NCBI RefSeq assembly: GCF_005406125.1
Contig: NZ_BIXZ01000007.1
Location: 1-64,000, forward strand
Reading direction: 5' to 3'
Source of the DNA: Haloarcula mannanilytica
GTDB taxonomy: Archaea; Halobacteriota; Halobacteria; Halobacteriales; Haloarculaceae
DNA: 64,000 nt
Below, piece by piece: positions 17,171-24,876 of this stretch. The notes under the pieces are model-generated. The model worked only from the letters and a program-made list of their open reading frames with translations, searched no databases and had not been told where the DNA came from. Position 1 is the stretch's first letter; each line of letters starts with the position of its first letter. The translations under genes and the position numbers were made by a program.

Positions 17171-17977
17171 ATGCTACACGGTGAAGCGTTTCCGCTATTG
17201 GTCGGTGCAATTGGGTTGGGCATCGTCCACGGTATTGAACCCGGGCATGGGTGGCCGGTCGCTGCGAGTTATGCGCTTGATCGATCTAATAAGTGGCTCC
17301 ACGGGCTCGCCGCCAGTTCACTCATTGGTATCGGACATCTCATCAGCAGTCTGGCGATGGTCGGTGTGTTCTTCTACGCGAAATCGTACTTTCATTTAAC
17401 CAAGGTGAACCAACCGATCTTGATCGACGGTGTCGCCATTGGCGGCCCGGTGAGTATCATTGCCGGTGTGTTACTCATAGGGCTCGGCATTCGAGAGTAC
17501 ACACACGGACACTCCCATCAGCATGATCACGACCACGATGAGCCGACGACGGACCACTCCGCCCACGGCCACGCCGCCACGTCATCTACGCTGGAACACT
17601 CCGCAAGTGGGCTATATGAACGGCTGAAAGCGCGGCTCACAGGAATTGAGGGACATTCGCATGCACATAACACAGAATCAGCAACCGACTCCAATCGTAG
17701 CCTGTTCGGAATCGCCTGGTTCGCATTCGTTCTCGGGTTTGCCCACGAAGAAGAATTCGAGATTATCGGGCTCTGTGCAGGCTCGGTCTATTGTCTGGAA
17801 CTAATGACCGCATATGCGCTGACGGTCATTCTGGGGATTGTCGGGCTTACGATGCTGCTTATCGCTGGCTATCAGGAGTACGAGGCAACAGTTGAGCGAT
17901 ACACACCATACCTTTCGCTGTTTTCGGCGACCGTCCTCGCCATCATGGGGATCGGATTCATCGTTGGCGTCTTCTGA
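17171..17977 (+). CDS. NicO-family nickel/cobalt transporter with His-rich loop
   Basis: This 268-residue membrane protein has about six helices. The first contains GIVHGIEPGHGWPVAASY, equivalent to the H-x-x-x-P-G-H signature of NicO/RcnA-type transporters. A cytoplasmic or loop segment at about 112-175 is very rich in histidine (HGHSHQHDHDHD, later HSHAHN) and probably binds metal. A second conserved segment reads FVLGFAHEEEFEIIGLC. It may import or export Ni2+/Co2+. The divergent nikR gene and the repeat over its promoter favour nickel control. Which direction it works cannot be told from sequence. Confidence 0.75.
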   Translation: MLHGEAFPLLVGAIGLGIVHGIEPGHGWPVAASYALDRSNKWLHGLAASSLIGIGHLISSLAMVGVFFYAKSYFHLTKVNQPILIDGVAIGGPVSIIAGVLLIGLGIREYTHGHSHQHDHDHDEPTTDHSAHGHAATSSTLEHSASGLYERLKARLTGIEGHSHAHNTESATDSNRSLFGIAWFAFVLGFAHEEEFEIIGLCAGSVYCLELMTAYALTVILGIVGLTMLLIAGYQEYEATVERYTPYLSLFSATVLAIMGIGFIVGVF

Positions 17978-18220
17978 ACGGAAATGTGCCGTTCCCAGCG
18001 TCGCACCGTTCTGTAGGGGGTTCGATCGATACCGGTACGAGTGAAATATCTCACCGAAAAGAACGCAAATAGAACCGGTCTGAAAGTGCTTCAAAAGCGC
18101 TACCCATATTTAAGTTTAAGAGAGACGGTGCGTGACAAATAGTGGGGATCATGAAGAACACTCACATGCTCAAATCGAGAATATTACATAACATCAGATC
18201 AGTTTAGAAGATGACAGGGA

Positions 18221-18901
18221 ATGACAGGATCCGAACTATCTGCTGATGATATCAAAGAGGAGGTCCGGACGTACTGGAACGAGCGGGCTGAGACGTATGA
18301 CGACGATAGTCACCATGCACTTCATGGGGAGGACCAGCATGAAGCATGGCTGTCGGTATTAGATTCTTGGACAGCTGACCCACCACAACGGACCCTTGAT
18401 GTCGGCTGTGGTACTGGCGTAATTTCGTTCCTGTTATCAGAACTCGGTCATGATGTCACAGGCGTCGATTACTCAGTTGAAATGCTAGAGAAAGCCCGTG
18501 AGAAGGGCAGTGAGAAGGACGCTGCCCCCAATTTCCGTGTTGGAGATGCCGAAGCGTTAGAACAGCCCGACAACACGTACGATATGGTGACCTCTCGTCA
18601 CCTCATTTGGACGCTACCATCTCCAGCCCAGGCAATAGAGGAATGGTGCCGAGTTGTCCGCCCCGGTGGTCGTCTCATTCTCATCGAAGGTCATTGGGAT
18701 TTCACAGGTGCGTTCGACGGATACGAGGACATCCACGAGGACTTGCCACTGTATGACGGCCGTCCTCCCGAGGAACTATCAGAACTACTGAGTAAGCACG
18801 GAGTTGAAAATGTCGAGTCCGAACCGTTAATGGATACGGTATTCTGGGGCGAAGAACCCGACTATCAACAGTACATAATCGGGGGCGACATCCCGGGATG
18901 A
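18221..18901 (+). CDS. Class I SAM-dependent methyltransferase
   Basis: This 226-residue soluble protein has a Methyltransf_11-type fold. Motif I is TLDVGCGTGVISFLLSELG at about 58-76, the acidic residue ending strand 2 is in GVDYSVEML (about 82-90), and motif IV lies around NTYDMVTSRHLIWTLPSP. The post-I region resembles ubiquinone/menaquinone-type and small-molecule methyltransferases, but the substrate is unknown. A TATA-like ATATTACA lies at about 18181-18188, just upstream. It stands alone downstream of the NicO gene, with 243 bp of AT-rich spacer. Confidence 0.8.
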   Translation: MTGSELSADDIKEEVRTYWNERAETYDDDSHHALHGEDQHEAWLSVLDSWTADPPQRTLDVGCGTGVISFLLSELGHDVTGVDYSVEMLEKAREKGSEKDAAPNFRVGDAEALEQPDNTYDMVTSRHLIWTLPSPAQAIEEWCRVVRPGGRLILIEGHWDFTGAFDGYEDIHEDLPLYDGRPPEELSELLSKHGVENVESEPLMDTVFWGEEPDYQQYIIGGDIPG

Positions 18902-19133
18902 GCCAAACCACGTTCTGCCTATCCAATTAGAATAGCACCGCGTCGTGATTCTGTCTGAAAGTGTGATGATGTCGTGCAAGACCAAACCTTGCCTGTTGAG
19001 AGTGTCATATAACGGCTTATATACCCAGTTTTCGCATCCTCGCGTTGGTCAGTGTAGAGTAGTGATGGATCGGTTAGCCAGAGAATCCAAATAACAGCCA
19101 AGATATTATGCCGATAAAGATAGATGTAGAATT

Positions 19134-19421
19134 ATGGTCGAGGACAATACAATCTCCAATTCTGTCCTCTCTACACTTTCCCGAGAGCCCCGAAGAACCA
19201 ATCTCTCGTGGATTATGCTTGCACTTGCGATCGCGTGGACGATATGGGTAGGTTGGACATCCGTTCCAACCGCAATTGTTGGAGCACCATGGGTTCTTCT
19301 GCTCACATTTGCAGATGTCCTTCCAAAGGATAGACGAAAAATGGCGACTTGGTTTCGCGTTATTGCGCTGCTCTATATGTGCGTGGCTCCCTTCGCGTAC
19401 GTGGCCATCTCAACTATATGA
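19134..19421 (+). CDS. Small membrane protein of unknown function
   Basis: This 95-residue protein has three hydrophobic segments (about 23-40, 44-62 and 69-93) separated by short charged loops (ADVLPKDRRKMATW). No family is recognised. A TATA-like GATATTATG at 19104-19112 is centred 27 nt before the ATG, so leaderless expression is plausible and supports this start. The gene is bordered by AT-rich spacers of about 200 bp on both sides in which I see no further gene. Confidence 0.5.
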   Translation: MVEDNTISNSVLSTLSREPRRTNLSWIMLALAIAWTIWVGWTSVPTAIVGAPWVLLLTFADVLPKDRRKMATWFRVIALLYMCVAPFAYVAISTI

Positions 19422-19619
19422 CTCGCTCAGTTCGCAGACGTACTGAACAATAGTTCTCCCCGAAAGTTCTGGATTAAACCCCTTTGTGAACTGTTTTAAG
19501 ACACTCTAGGTGCCTGTTTCCGATTCTAGAACCCAGTACAGTCAGCATTCGCAGTTGACTGCAATCCACGACGAGCGGAAGTTAACACATATATCCGAGA
19601 CCGTGTGCTCCTCTGATAT

Positions 19620-19937
19620 ATGCAATTCTGTGATGAGTGTGGGTCGCTGATGCACACGGAGGGCGACACGTGGGTGTGTCGCTCCTGTGAGAACGAGGAG
19701 CCGCGGGACTCACAAGCAGAAGCGGCGATGGCAACGGAGGATGGACAGCAGGACGATGGGGCTCCCGCCGTGGCCGACGCGACCCAGGGATCCACCGAGA
19801 CGATACAGGAGTCCTGTCCGGCGGACAACTGTGATAGCGACCGGGCCTACTACGAGATGCTGCCGAAGCCTGGCGGCTCCTACGAGGTCCGGCTGTTCAC
19901 CTGCGTCGAGTGTGGCCACAAGTGGCGCGAGTCCTGA
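19620..19937 (+). CDS. TFS/RPB9-like zinc-ribbon protein lacking the TFIIS catalytic hairpin
   Basis: This 105-residue protein has the TFS layout: an N-terminal zinc ribbon (CDECGSLM, then CRSC) and an acidic linker (about 30-65). A C-terminal ribbon follows (CPADNC, ending CVECGHKWRES). Canonical TFS carries an RSADE-type acidic hairpin between the last two cysteine pairs, which enters the RNA polymerase funnel and drives transcript cleavage. Here that place reads LPKPGGSYEV, with no Asp-Glu pair. The first C-terminal knuckle is C-x4-C, where C-x2-C is usual. It is therefore a paralogue that may bind RNA polymerase without cleavage activity. A TATA element at 19586-19595 is correctly spaced for a leaderless ATG at 19620. 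Confidence 0.7.
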   Translation: MQFCDECGSLMHTEGDTWVCRSCENEEPRDSQAEAAMATEDGQQDDGAPAVADATQGSTETIQESCPADNCDSDRAYYEMLPKPGGSYEVRLFTCVECGHKWRES

Positions 19938-19965
19938 CGGCACATTCCCAAGCGGTGGATGCAGG

Positions 19966-20278
19966 TTATTTCAGGTGCTCGTAGTTCCAGTTTTCCAGTA
20001 TCGATGCCACGGGAGCGGGTTCCCCGCCGCGAGCTCGACAAACGCCTTGTGCAAGTCCGTCACCGACACGTCCTTCGAGCGCATATCGAGTTCGTCGGCC
20101 ACGTCAACCCTGGTCTGGCCTTCCAGTTCAGCGTATTCGTCCCGCAGGAATGCAACGTGCTCGTTGTCACGGTCTTCCTTCACGGTCTGGCGACGGATGA
20201 CATACGGAATCTGACCGGCACCTATGTCGTTACTAGTGTCGCTTTCGGGTTCGGTTATCGGGTCATCGGGACAGTCAT
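19966..20278 (-). pseudogene. Decayed small haloarchaeal gene with two apparent frameshifts
   Basis: The reverse strand reads as an acidic, well-formed protein (IPYVIRRQTVKEDRDNEH..., LDMRSKDVSVTDLHKAFVEL) that lacks an in-frame ATG. An ATG at 20278 begins in another frame and would join after a one-base shift. Near 20005-20015 the frame breaks again: a -1 shift gives a convincing C-terminus, VASILENWNYEHLK, ending at TAA 19966-19968. The unshifted frame instead ends in an odd WHRYWKTGTTST. Two shifts suggest an inactive gene, although sequencing errors could mimic this. No function is recognised. Confidence 0.5.
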
Positions 20279-20384
20279 TTCAATCGGTAGAAAAACAGTG
20301 ACTGCAAAAGAGTCAGCTGGATAGCAGGCACTCACTCGGTTTCAAATAGACATCGAATGGTCTAGTCCGAAAGCGGAAGCCCTC

Positions 20385-20804
20385 TCAGGAGAACGTCTCG
20401 AACTGCGCTTCCAGCTGGTGTTGTGTGTCCAGTCCCGTGTGAAACCGGTTGATGATCTCGGATTGGTGTCTCGGACACGCGAGTAGGGCGACAGCCCCGT
20501 CCTGAACCTGCACTACCGGCTGCTGTGGGTTGTGTACTGCCAGGTGACAGCTCGGACAGCCCACACCGCCAGCCGGTCTGTGGTTTAGCAGTTCAGCGGT
20601 GGCTGTGGTCGTATACCCACAGACGGTTTTGAACTGCGTCAGGTGGTCAGTACAGCCGACAAGTGGAACCGTCAGCTGATCGAGCAGCAGGAACGACGGC
20701 ATCCCGTCAGGGGACTGCAGCGCAGCCCGACACGCATCACAGCGAATCGGCGGGTACTCCTCGTGTTCGTCCGGCGGATGGTGTAGTGACTCTCCGGAAA
20801 CCAT
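20385..20804 (-). CDS. Cys/His-rich putative zinc-binding protein, unknown function
   Basis: This is a 139-residue soluble protein if started at MVSGESLHHPPDEH (20804); an upstream ATG at 20969 adds 55 residues of less convincing composition. Four metal-type pairs are visible in order: CDAC, CTDH, CPSC and CPRH. They suggest two zinc knuckles with Cys2-CysHis composition. No catalytic motif is seen. It lies about 500 bp from orc1, in the same direction, just outside the origin-type repeats at 21257-21298. A link with replication is possible but not shown. Confidence 0.55.
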   Translation of the reverse strand: MVSGESLHHPPDEHEEYPPIRCDACRAALQSPDGMPSFLLLDQLTVPLVGCTDHLTQFKTVCGYTTTATAELLNHRPAGGVGCPSCHLAVHNPQQPVVQVQDGAVALLACPRHQSEIINRFHTGLDTQHQLEAQFETFS

Positions 20805-21317
20805 GATAAGTCGGGTACCTCCCAGTTGATCACCCACACGGGTAAGTGATGTGTCTAGAGTAGTCAGTAGCGGATACCCAACACCGAATCGGATACCGGA
20901 TGTTCTTGCTGGGAGGTCACATGCCCGAAGGATGTCTGTTCTCACCCAAGCGATCCCGAAGCGATTCACGGTTCTTGAACTGCGTCCGGAAAGCGGTCTC
21001 AGTGGGACAGAACCACCTCACTGGGAACGAATCGAACGGCTGCTCGTGTGGTTCTAGAGGTCCGGAGCCTACACCCCGTCGCTTATCGAACGTCACTGTC
21101 TCGCTGAGTGTATGGACTGAATCATATGGGCCGCCGTGATGCTGTTCGACAGGTACGAATCGCTGAGAACACGGTTTTGCGCCTCAAGATACTCGTGAAG
21201 CTCTATCAAACTCGGTCACGAACGGACCATGCCAGTCCGAAAAGTGGACACCAACACACACCACCGTTTCCGGAGCTACACACCGCTGTTTCCGGAGCTT
21301 TTGAAGCCGGGTCAGAC
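20805..21317. repeat. Gene-free spacer holding two origin-type 20-bp repeats
   Basis: No gene is supported in this 513-bp stretch. Two copies of the origin repeat lie on the reverse strand at 21257-21276 (GCTCCGGAAACGGTGGTGTG) and 21279-21298 (GCTCCGGAAACAGCGGTGTG). Their starts are 22 bp apart, about two helical turns. They sit just beyond the 3' end of orc1, so initiator boxes bracket the gene. The remainder is unremarkable. Confidence 0.6.
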
Positions 21318-22574
21318 TCAGTAATTCGAAAGGTTAGACTGCAGCAAATTGTTGTCTTCGGCGGTCGACTGAATGATGTTCGCGACATCTTCGAACCGCG
21401 AGGTCGACAGTAAGACATCGAGGACAGCTTTGAGCGGAACGTCGAGTTCGTACTCATGATAGCGGCCGGCGGACAGTCCCTCGTTGCGCTCGTACACGCT
21501 GATGAGTCCGAGCATGTTCATGTCCGACAGGTGATCACGGACACGCCGTTCGCTGACGCTATCGGCGTCTAATCGGTCACAGATTTTGATATACCGGTCG
21601 TAGAGGTCACGGGAACGGACTGGAACCTCATCGAGTGCCTGATGATACGCAAGCGCACACAGGACGGCGTGTCCCTGCGTCGTAAGTTCCTGCATCCCCT
21701 GGTAGAGTTGGTTCTTTTCGAGTTCGTCCTGGGCGTCCCGAACAAAGTCGCCAGTCACGGCCTCGGCTTCTTCGGCTTGAGCGATTTCACCGGCTTCGCG
21801 GAGGAGACGAATGGCTTGTCGCGCCGAGCCGGTGTCCTGTGCGGCGAAAGCTGCACAGAGCGGGACAACGTCGTCTTCGAGTACGTCGTCGTGAAACGCC
21901 TTTTCCGCCCGCGGGTGGAGAATCGACCGCAACTGATTGGCGTCGTACGGTGGAAACAGAATTTCTTTCTCTGCCAGCGTATCCTTGACTTTCGGCGAGA
22001 GGTTCTCCCGGAACTGGAAGTCGTTACTGATGCCGACGATAACGGGACGAACATCCTCGACATAATCGTTCGACCGGGCACGGGGCAGTCCATAGAGGAT
22101 ATCGTCTGATTGCCCGATGTTGTCGATTTCGTCCAGTACGATCACGACAGTACCACCGAGAGAGTCCAGTTCGTCGTAGAGCAGATCGAACACCCGTTGC
22201 TGTGAATACCCCGTCGTACTGATCCGATCTTTGCCCTGGCCAAGACGGAGTTCGTTCACGAGCGCAACGGCGACCTGATACGACGAGGAGAGGTTCTCAC
22301 AGCTGACCCAGATAGTCGAGAGTTCGACATCGTCGTATGTAGCCGCGTCCGACTCAAGATGGGAGAGCATGAACTTCGTCGCGACGGTCTTTCCGGTGCC
22401 GGTCTTCCCGTACAGGAAAATATTGGACGTGGGCCGGTTGTCGATGATCGGTTGGAGAGCACGCTGATATTTTTCCAGTTCATCATCTCGTTCCCGAATG
22501 TCCTCTGGCTCGTACGAATCGTCGAGGGGAGTCGCATCCGCAAACACCTGCTGATCCCGCTCAAACATCCCCAT
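21318..22574 (-). CDS. Orc1/Cdc6-family replication initiator
   Basis: This 418-residue AAA+ initiator has Walker A GKTGTGKT at about 56-63, Walker B VIVLDEID at about 144-151, and a C-terminal winged-helix domain (about 310-395) that reads origin boxes. I place the start at the ATG at 22574 (MGMFERDQQVF). A TATA element at 22595-22606 lies about 27 nt before it, fitting a leaderless message; a GTG at 22589 would add five residues. It probably binds the 20-bp repeats on both sides of the gene and melts the AT-rich core at 22725-22930. It is likely one of several Orc paralogues in the cell, each with its own origin. Confidence 0.92.
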   Translation of the reverse strand: MGMFERDQQVFADATPLDDSYEPEDIRERDDELEKYQRALQPIIDNRPTSNIFLYGKTGTGKTVATKFMLSHLESDAATYDDVELSTIWVSCENLSSSYQVAVALVNELRLGQGKDRISTTGYSQQRVFDLLYDELDSLGGTVVIVLDEIDNIGQSDDILYGLPRARSNDYVEDVRPVIVGISNDFQFRENLSPKVKDTLAEKEILFPPYDANQLRSILHPRAEKAFHDDVLEDDVVPLCAAFAAQDTGSARQAIRLLREAGEIAQAEEAEAVTGDFVRDAQDELEKNQLYQGMQELTTQGHAVLCALAYHQALDEVPVRSRDLYDRYIKICDRLDADSVSERRVRDHLSDMNMLGLISVYERNEGLSAGRYHEYELDVPLKAVLDVLLSTSRFEDVANIIQSTAEDNNLLQSNLSNY

Positions 22575-22594
22575 GCGGGAGTTACTCACAGCAT

Positions 22595-22606
22595 GATATC
22601 ATAAAA
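22595..22606 (-). promoter_or_regulatory. TATA element of orc1/cdc6
   Basis: On the reverse strand this reads TTTTATGATATC, centred about 27 nt upstream of the ATG at 22574, which fits a leaderless transcript. It lies between orc1 and the nearest reverse-strand origin repeat (22663-22682), so initiator bound to that repeat could also autoregulate the gene. Confidence 0.5.
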
Positions 22607-22662
22607 CCACCGGTTCCTAAGCTTCCGAAGCGTCCGAAGCTTGTGTTTTTATAAGTGTGACG

Positions 22663-22724
22663 CACACCGGCGTTTCCGATGCTCTATTACTTATAAAACA
22701 CACAGACACCACTATTTCCGAAGC
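22663..22724 (-). repeat. Two reverse-strand origin repeats left of the AT-rich core
   Basis: Copies lie at 22663-22682 (GCATCGGAAACGCCGGTGTG on the reverse strand) and 22705-22724 (GCTTCGGAAATAGTGGTGTC), starts 42 bp apart, about four helical turns. Just outside, two tandem TCCGAAGC half-sites occur at about 22623-22640. These copies face the forward-strand cluster across the AT-rich core. Confidence 0.75.
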
Positions 22725-22978
22725 TTTCGGAGATCTGTCTGGGGCCACACCGTCACTCTGATTATGAATTAGGCAAGTTTTATTACAATATATAGCTAAC
22801 AGCATCCATAAAGCAGTAAATAAAACTATAGCAAATGTAAAATCACTAAGAACTACTAGAGGTAGATCGTTCAACCGATCAGAATTTCTCAAATCGAGTT
22901 CGAATGAGTTCGGATTAGCCCCAAACCAAGTAATTCTAGCTGGTATCTACAGCCCTCCCCCCACACGTTGCTCCCATA

Positions 22979-23416
22979 GCTTCGGAAACAGTGGTGTGAG
23001 GGTTGGTCTCTCCTTGAACTGTGAAAAGCTTCGGAAACGGTGGAGGGTTCTATACCAAGATCTACCACCGATCTTTGTCAATTCTCAACAGATACACCCT
23101 CAAATCCGGGGATGGGCGTTTTCGTACTGACTCAGGATCTACATAGTGTCAACAGCTGCTTGGTGTGTAACGCCTGCGTATTGACCCCGATAGCTTCGGA
23201 AACAGTGGTGTGTCTCTGTCGTCGTTGGACCACTATTTCCACTGTAACTCTATCCGGGCCTTCTACGAAGTATAGACCAATTTCGCAGTGATTACTTCGG
23301 AAGTGGTGGTGTGTTTCAGAGCTCCGTCAGGGCGCTCTATTCACTGGTACCCTGAACGCGCGAACTCCTTCCGACTCGGACTGCTAGAACTGCAAAGCTC
23401 CGGAAACAGTGGTGTG
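22979..23416 (+). repeat. Five forward-strand origin repeats right of the AT-rich core
   Basis: Copies lie at 22979-22998 and 23193-23212 (both GCTTCGGAAACAGTGGTGTG). Others are at 23028-23047 (GCTTCGGAAACGGTGGAGGG), 23294-23313 (ACTTCGGAAGTGGTGGTGTG) and 23397-23416 (GCTCCGGAAACAGTGGTGTG). A reverse-strand partial copy (GGAAATAGTGGT) is at about 23229-23240. Spacing is irregular, unlike a CRISPR or a plasmid iteron ladder. Confidence 0.8.
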
Positions 23417-23546
23417 TCAGTCTTCGCTTGGCTTTCCTCAGAATGTGTTTAGACCGATTCTCTTTGGAATCCAAACCTCAGGTGTACTATGACCACTTTT
23501 TCAAAGGGAGAATTCCCATAAGAATGGAGACCCTATGCCGTTCTGT

Positions 23547-23744
23547 ATGCCGACGACTATCACCGTGGAGGGCATGTCGTGTGGTCACTGCGAACAGACA
23601 GTAGAAGAGGCGCTTCAGGACGTATCCGGTGTTACTGACGTGACTGTCGACCGAGAGACGGAGCGTGCAAGCGTCGACGGTGACGCCGATACCGCCGCTC
23701 TCGTAGACGCCGTCGAAAACGCCGGGTATACTGCTCACGTCTGA
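23547..23744 (+). CDS. Heavy-metal-associated (HMA) domain protein, CopZ-like metallochaperone
   Basis: This single HMA domain of 65 residues has the metal site MSCGHC at about 8-13 and a beta-alpha-beta-beta-alpha-beta pattern ending GYTAHV. It binds Cu(I) or a similar soft metal through the two cysteines and delivers it to a P-type ATPase or regulator, none of which is adjacent. The start is uncertain: an ATG at 23535 has a GGAGA site upstream and adds four residues, while 23547 fits family proteins and a TATA-like CATAAGAA at about 23516. A strong hairpin follows at 23759-23795. Confidence 0.8.
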   Translation: MPTTITVEGMSCGHCEQTVEEALQDVSGVTDVTVDRETERASVDGDADTAALVDAVENAGYTAHV

Positions 23745-23758
23745 GTACTGTTCTTTCA

Positions 23759-23795
23759 GTGAATGTTCCCTTCGACACTTTCAGGGAACGTTCAC
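23759..23795 (+). terminator. Thirteen-bp hairpin after the HMA gene
   Basis: GTGAATGTTCCCT at 23759-23771 pairs with AGGGAACGTTCAC at 23783-23795 (12 of 13 positions, 11-nt loop), starting 15 nt after the HMA stop. It may end the transcript or stabilise its 3' end. A protein-binding site for the ABC operon downstream is an alternative. No U tract follows directly. Confidence 0.4.
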
Positions 23796-23985
23796 TTCGA
23801 CAGCATCGGTGTGTCTACTGCTGATATTCCCGTAACAACTTGCCCGACCGCCACGACATTCCTATTGTAGTTTTCGTCGCCAAACCAGACTCCCTGAGAT
23901 TGATTAATTAGATCGTTGGCTCTGTCTACCGCCGTTCTGTCTGGTTTGGTAAAATATAATCAAATGGCCTGAGTTGCACCATCCG

Positions 23986-24876
23986 ATGCGTTGGTCCCCG
24001 CTTGCTCGCAAGGAAGCACGAACAGTGGCGAAATCAAAGGGTGTCTGGCTCTTGGCCACTCTCCTTGTTCTGTGGAGCTATCGGCCGAGTTACGTCGGCT
24101 GGGATGGCCTGGGAGCGAACATCACGGCTGGATACGTGCAATTGGCCGGAACAGGACTGCTCCCGCTTGGCGTGTTACTGCTGAGCTACCAGTCGGTTGT
24201 CGGCGAACGGACCTCGGGAAGTGTCAAGTTCATCGTCGGACTCCCGCTAACGCGAACGGAGATTCTCCTCGGAAAGATCGTCGGCCGGACGGCCGGTATT
24301 GCTGGTCCCGTCTCCGTCTCGTTTCTCGTTTTGGCTGGCATCGGTCTGGTGAACCACGGGCTGTTTGACCCACTCCTGTTTCTTGGGGTCGTTCTCGTGA
24401 CCCTCGCCTACATCGGCGTACTCGTTTCGGTTGCCGTGTCCATCTCTGCGGTCGCCAAGCGAACCGTCACGGCCGCTGGCGCTGTTTTCGGTGTGGTGTT
24501 TCTGCCGTTTCTCGTGTTCTGGTCACGGATCAGTACGGTGATCTACTCGCAGGTGACGGGTCGGCCCGTCAACCCATTCGACCCCCCGGCGTCGGGGCCG
24601 CTGTTTGTTCTCCACCGGCTCTCGCCCAGTGGGGCATACAACGTCGTCTCGAACTGGGTACTCGGCGTCGGAAACTCCGCAAGCACGTACAGTTCGGTTC
24701 TCTCGGAACTCAAGCCAACGATATCGACGAATGCGCTGGTCGTCGAAGCGACGTTCCAGCCCGGCACGGTTCCGATCTACCTCCACGAATCGGTCGGTCT
24801 CCTCATCCTCCTCGCGTGGCTGGTTGTGCCGTTCGGACTCGCTCGGGTCGTCTTCTCTAGGAGGGATTTGGTATGA
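23986..24876 (+). CDS. ABC-2 type transporter permease
   Basis: This 296-residue membrane protein has about six helices and the ABC-2 topology of the NosY/CcmB type. After the first helices comes SYQSVVGERTSGSVKFIVGLPLTRTEILLGKIVG-like sequence, with the conserved E-R-x-x-G-S-x-x-x-x-L-P-x-x-R core at about 72-90. The ATG at 23986 is preferred. AAAATATAATC at about 23950-23960 is a good TATA box 27-30 nt upstream, and the in-frame TTG at 23974 is weak. The stop overlaps the ATPase start by 4 nt. Together with the ATPase and the lipoprotein it forms a three-gene export operon; the substrate is unknown. Confidence 0.85.
   Translation: MRWSPLARKEARTVAKSKGVWLLATLLVLWSYRPSYVGWDGLGANITAGYVQLAGTGLLPLGVLLLSYQSVVGERTSGSVKFIVGLPLTRTEILLGKIVGRTAGIAGPVSVSFLVLAGIGLVNHGLFDPLLFLGVVLVTLAYIGVLVSVAVSISAVAKRTVTAAGAVFGVVFLPFLVFWSRISTVIYSQVTGRPVNPFDPPASGPLFVLHRLSPSGAYNVVSNWVLGVGNSASTYSSVLSELKPTISTNALVVEATFQPGTVPIYLHESVGLLILLAWLVVPFGLARVVFSRRDLV

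Larger units (their letters stand above)
22575..23420. other. Replication origin: AT-rich core flanked by inverted clusters of initiator repeats
   Basis: The region upstream of orc1 contains no supported gene. It holds direct and inverted copies of GCTTCGGAAACAGTGGTGTG. Reverse-strand copies lie left of an AT-rich stretch (about 22725-22930) and forward-strand copies lie right of it. That is the standard archaeal layout of origin recognition boxes around a duplex unwinding element, next to the initiator gene. The repeats differ from the main haloarchaeal oriC1-type box as I recall it, which suggests a secondary origin or that of another replicon. Strand melting and initiator binding are inferred. 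Confidence 0.8.

Noticed and set aside
22623-23416. CRISPR array
   Set aside because: The repeats are 20 bp, occur on both strands, have irregular spacing and sit at orc1. They fit origin boxes.
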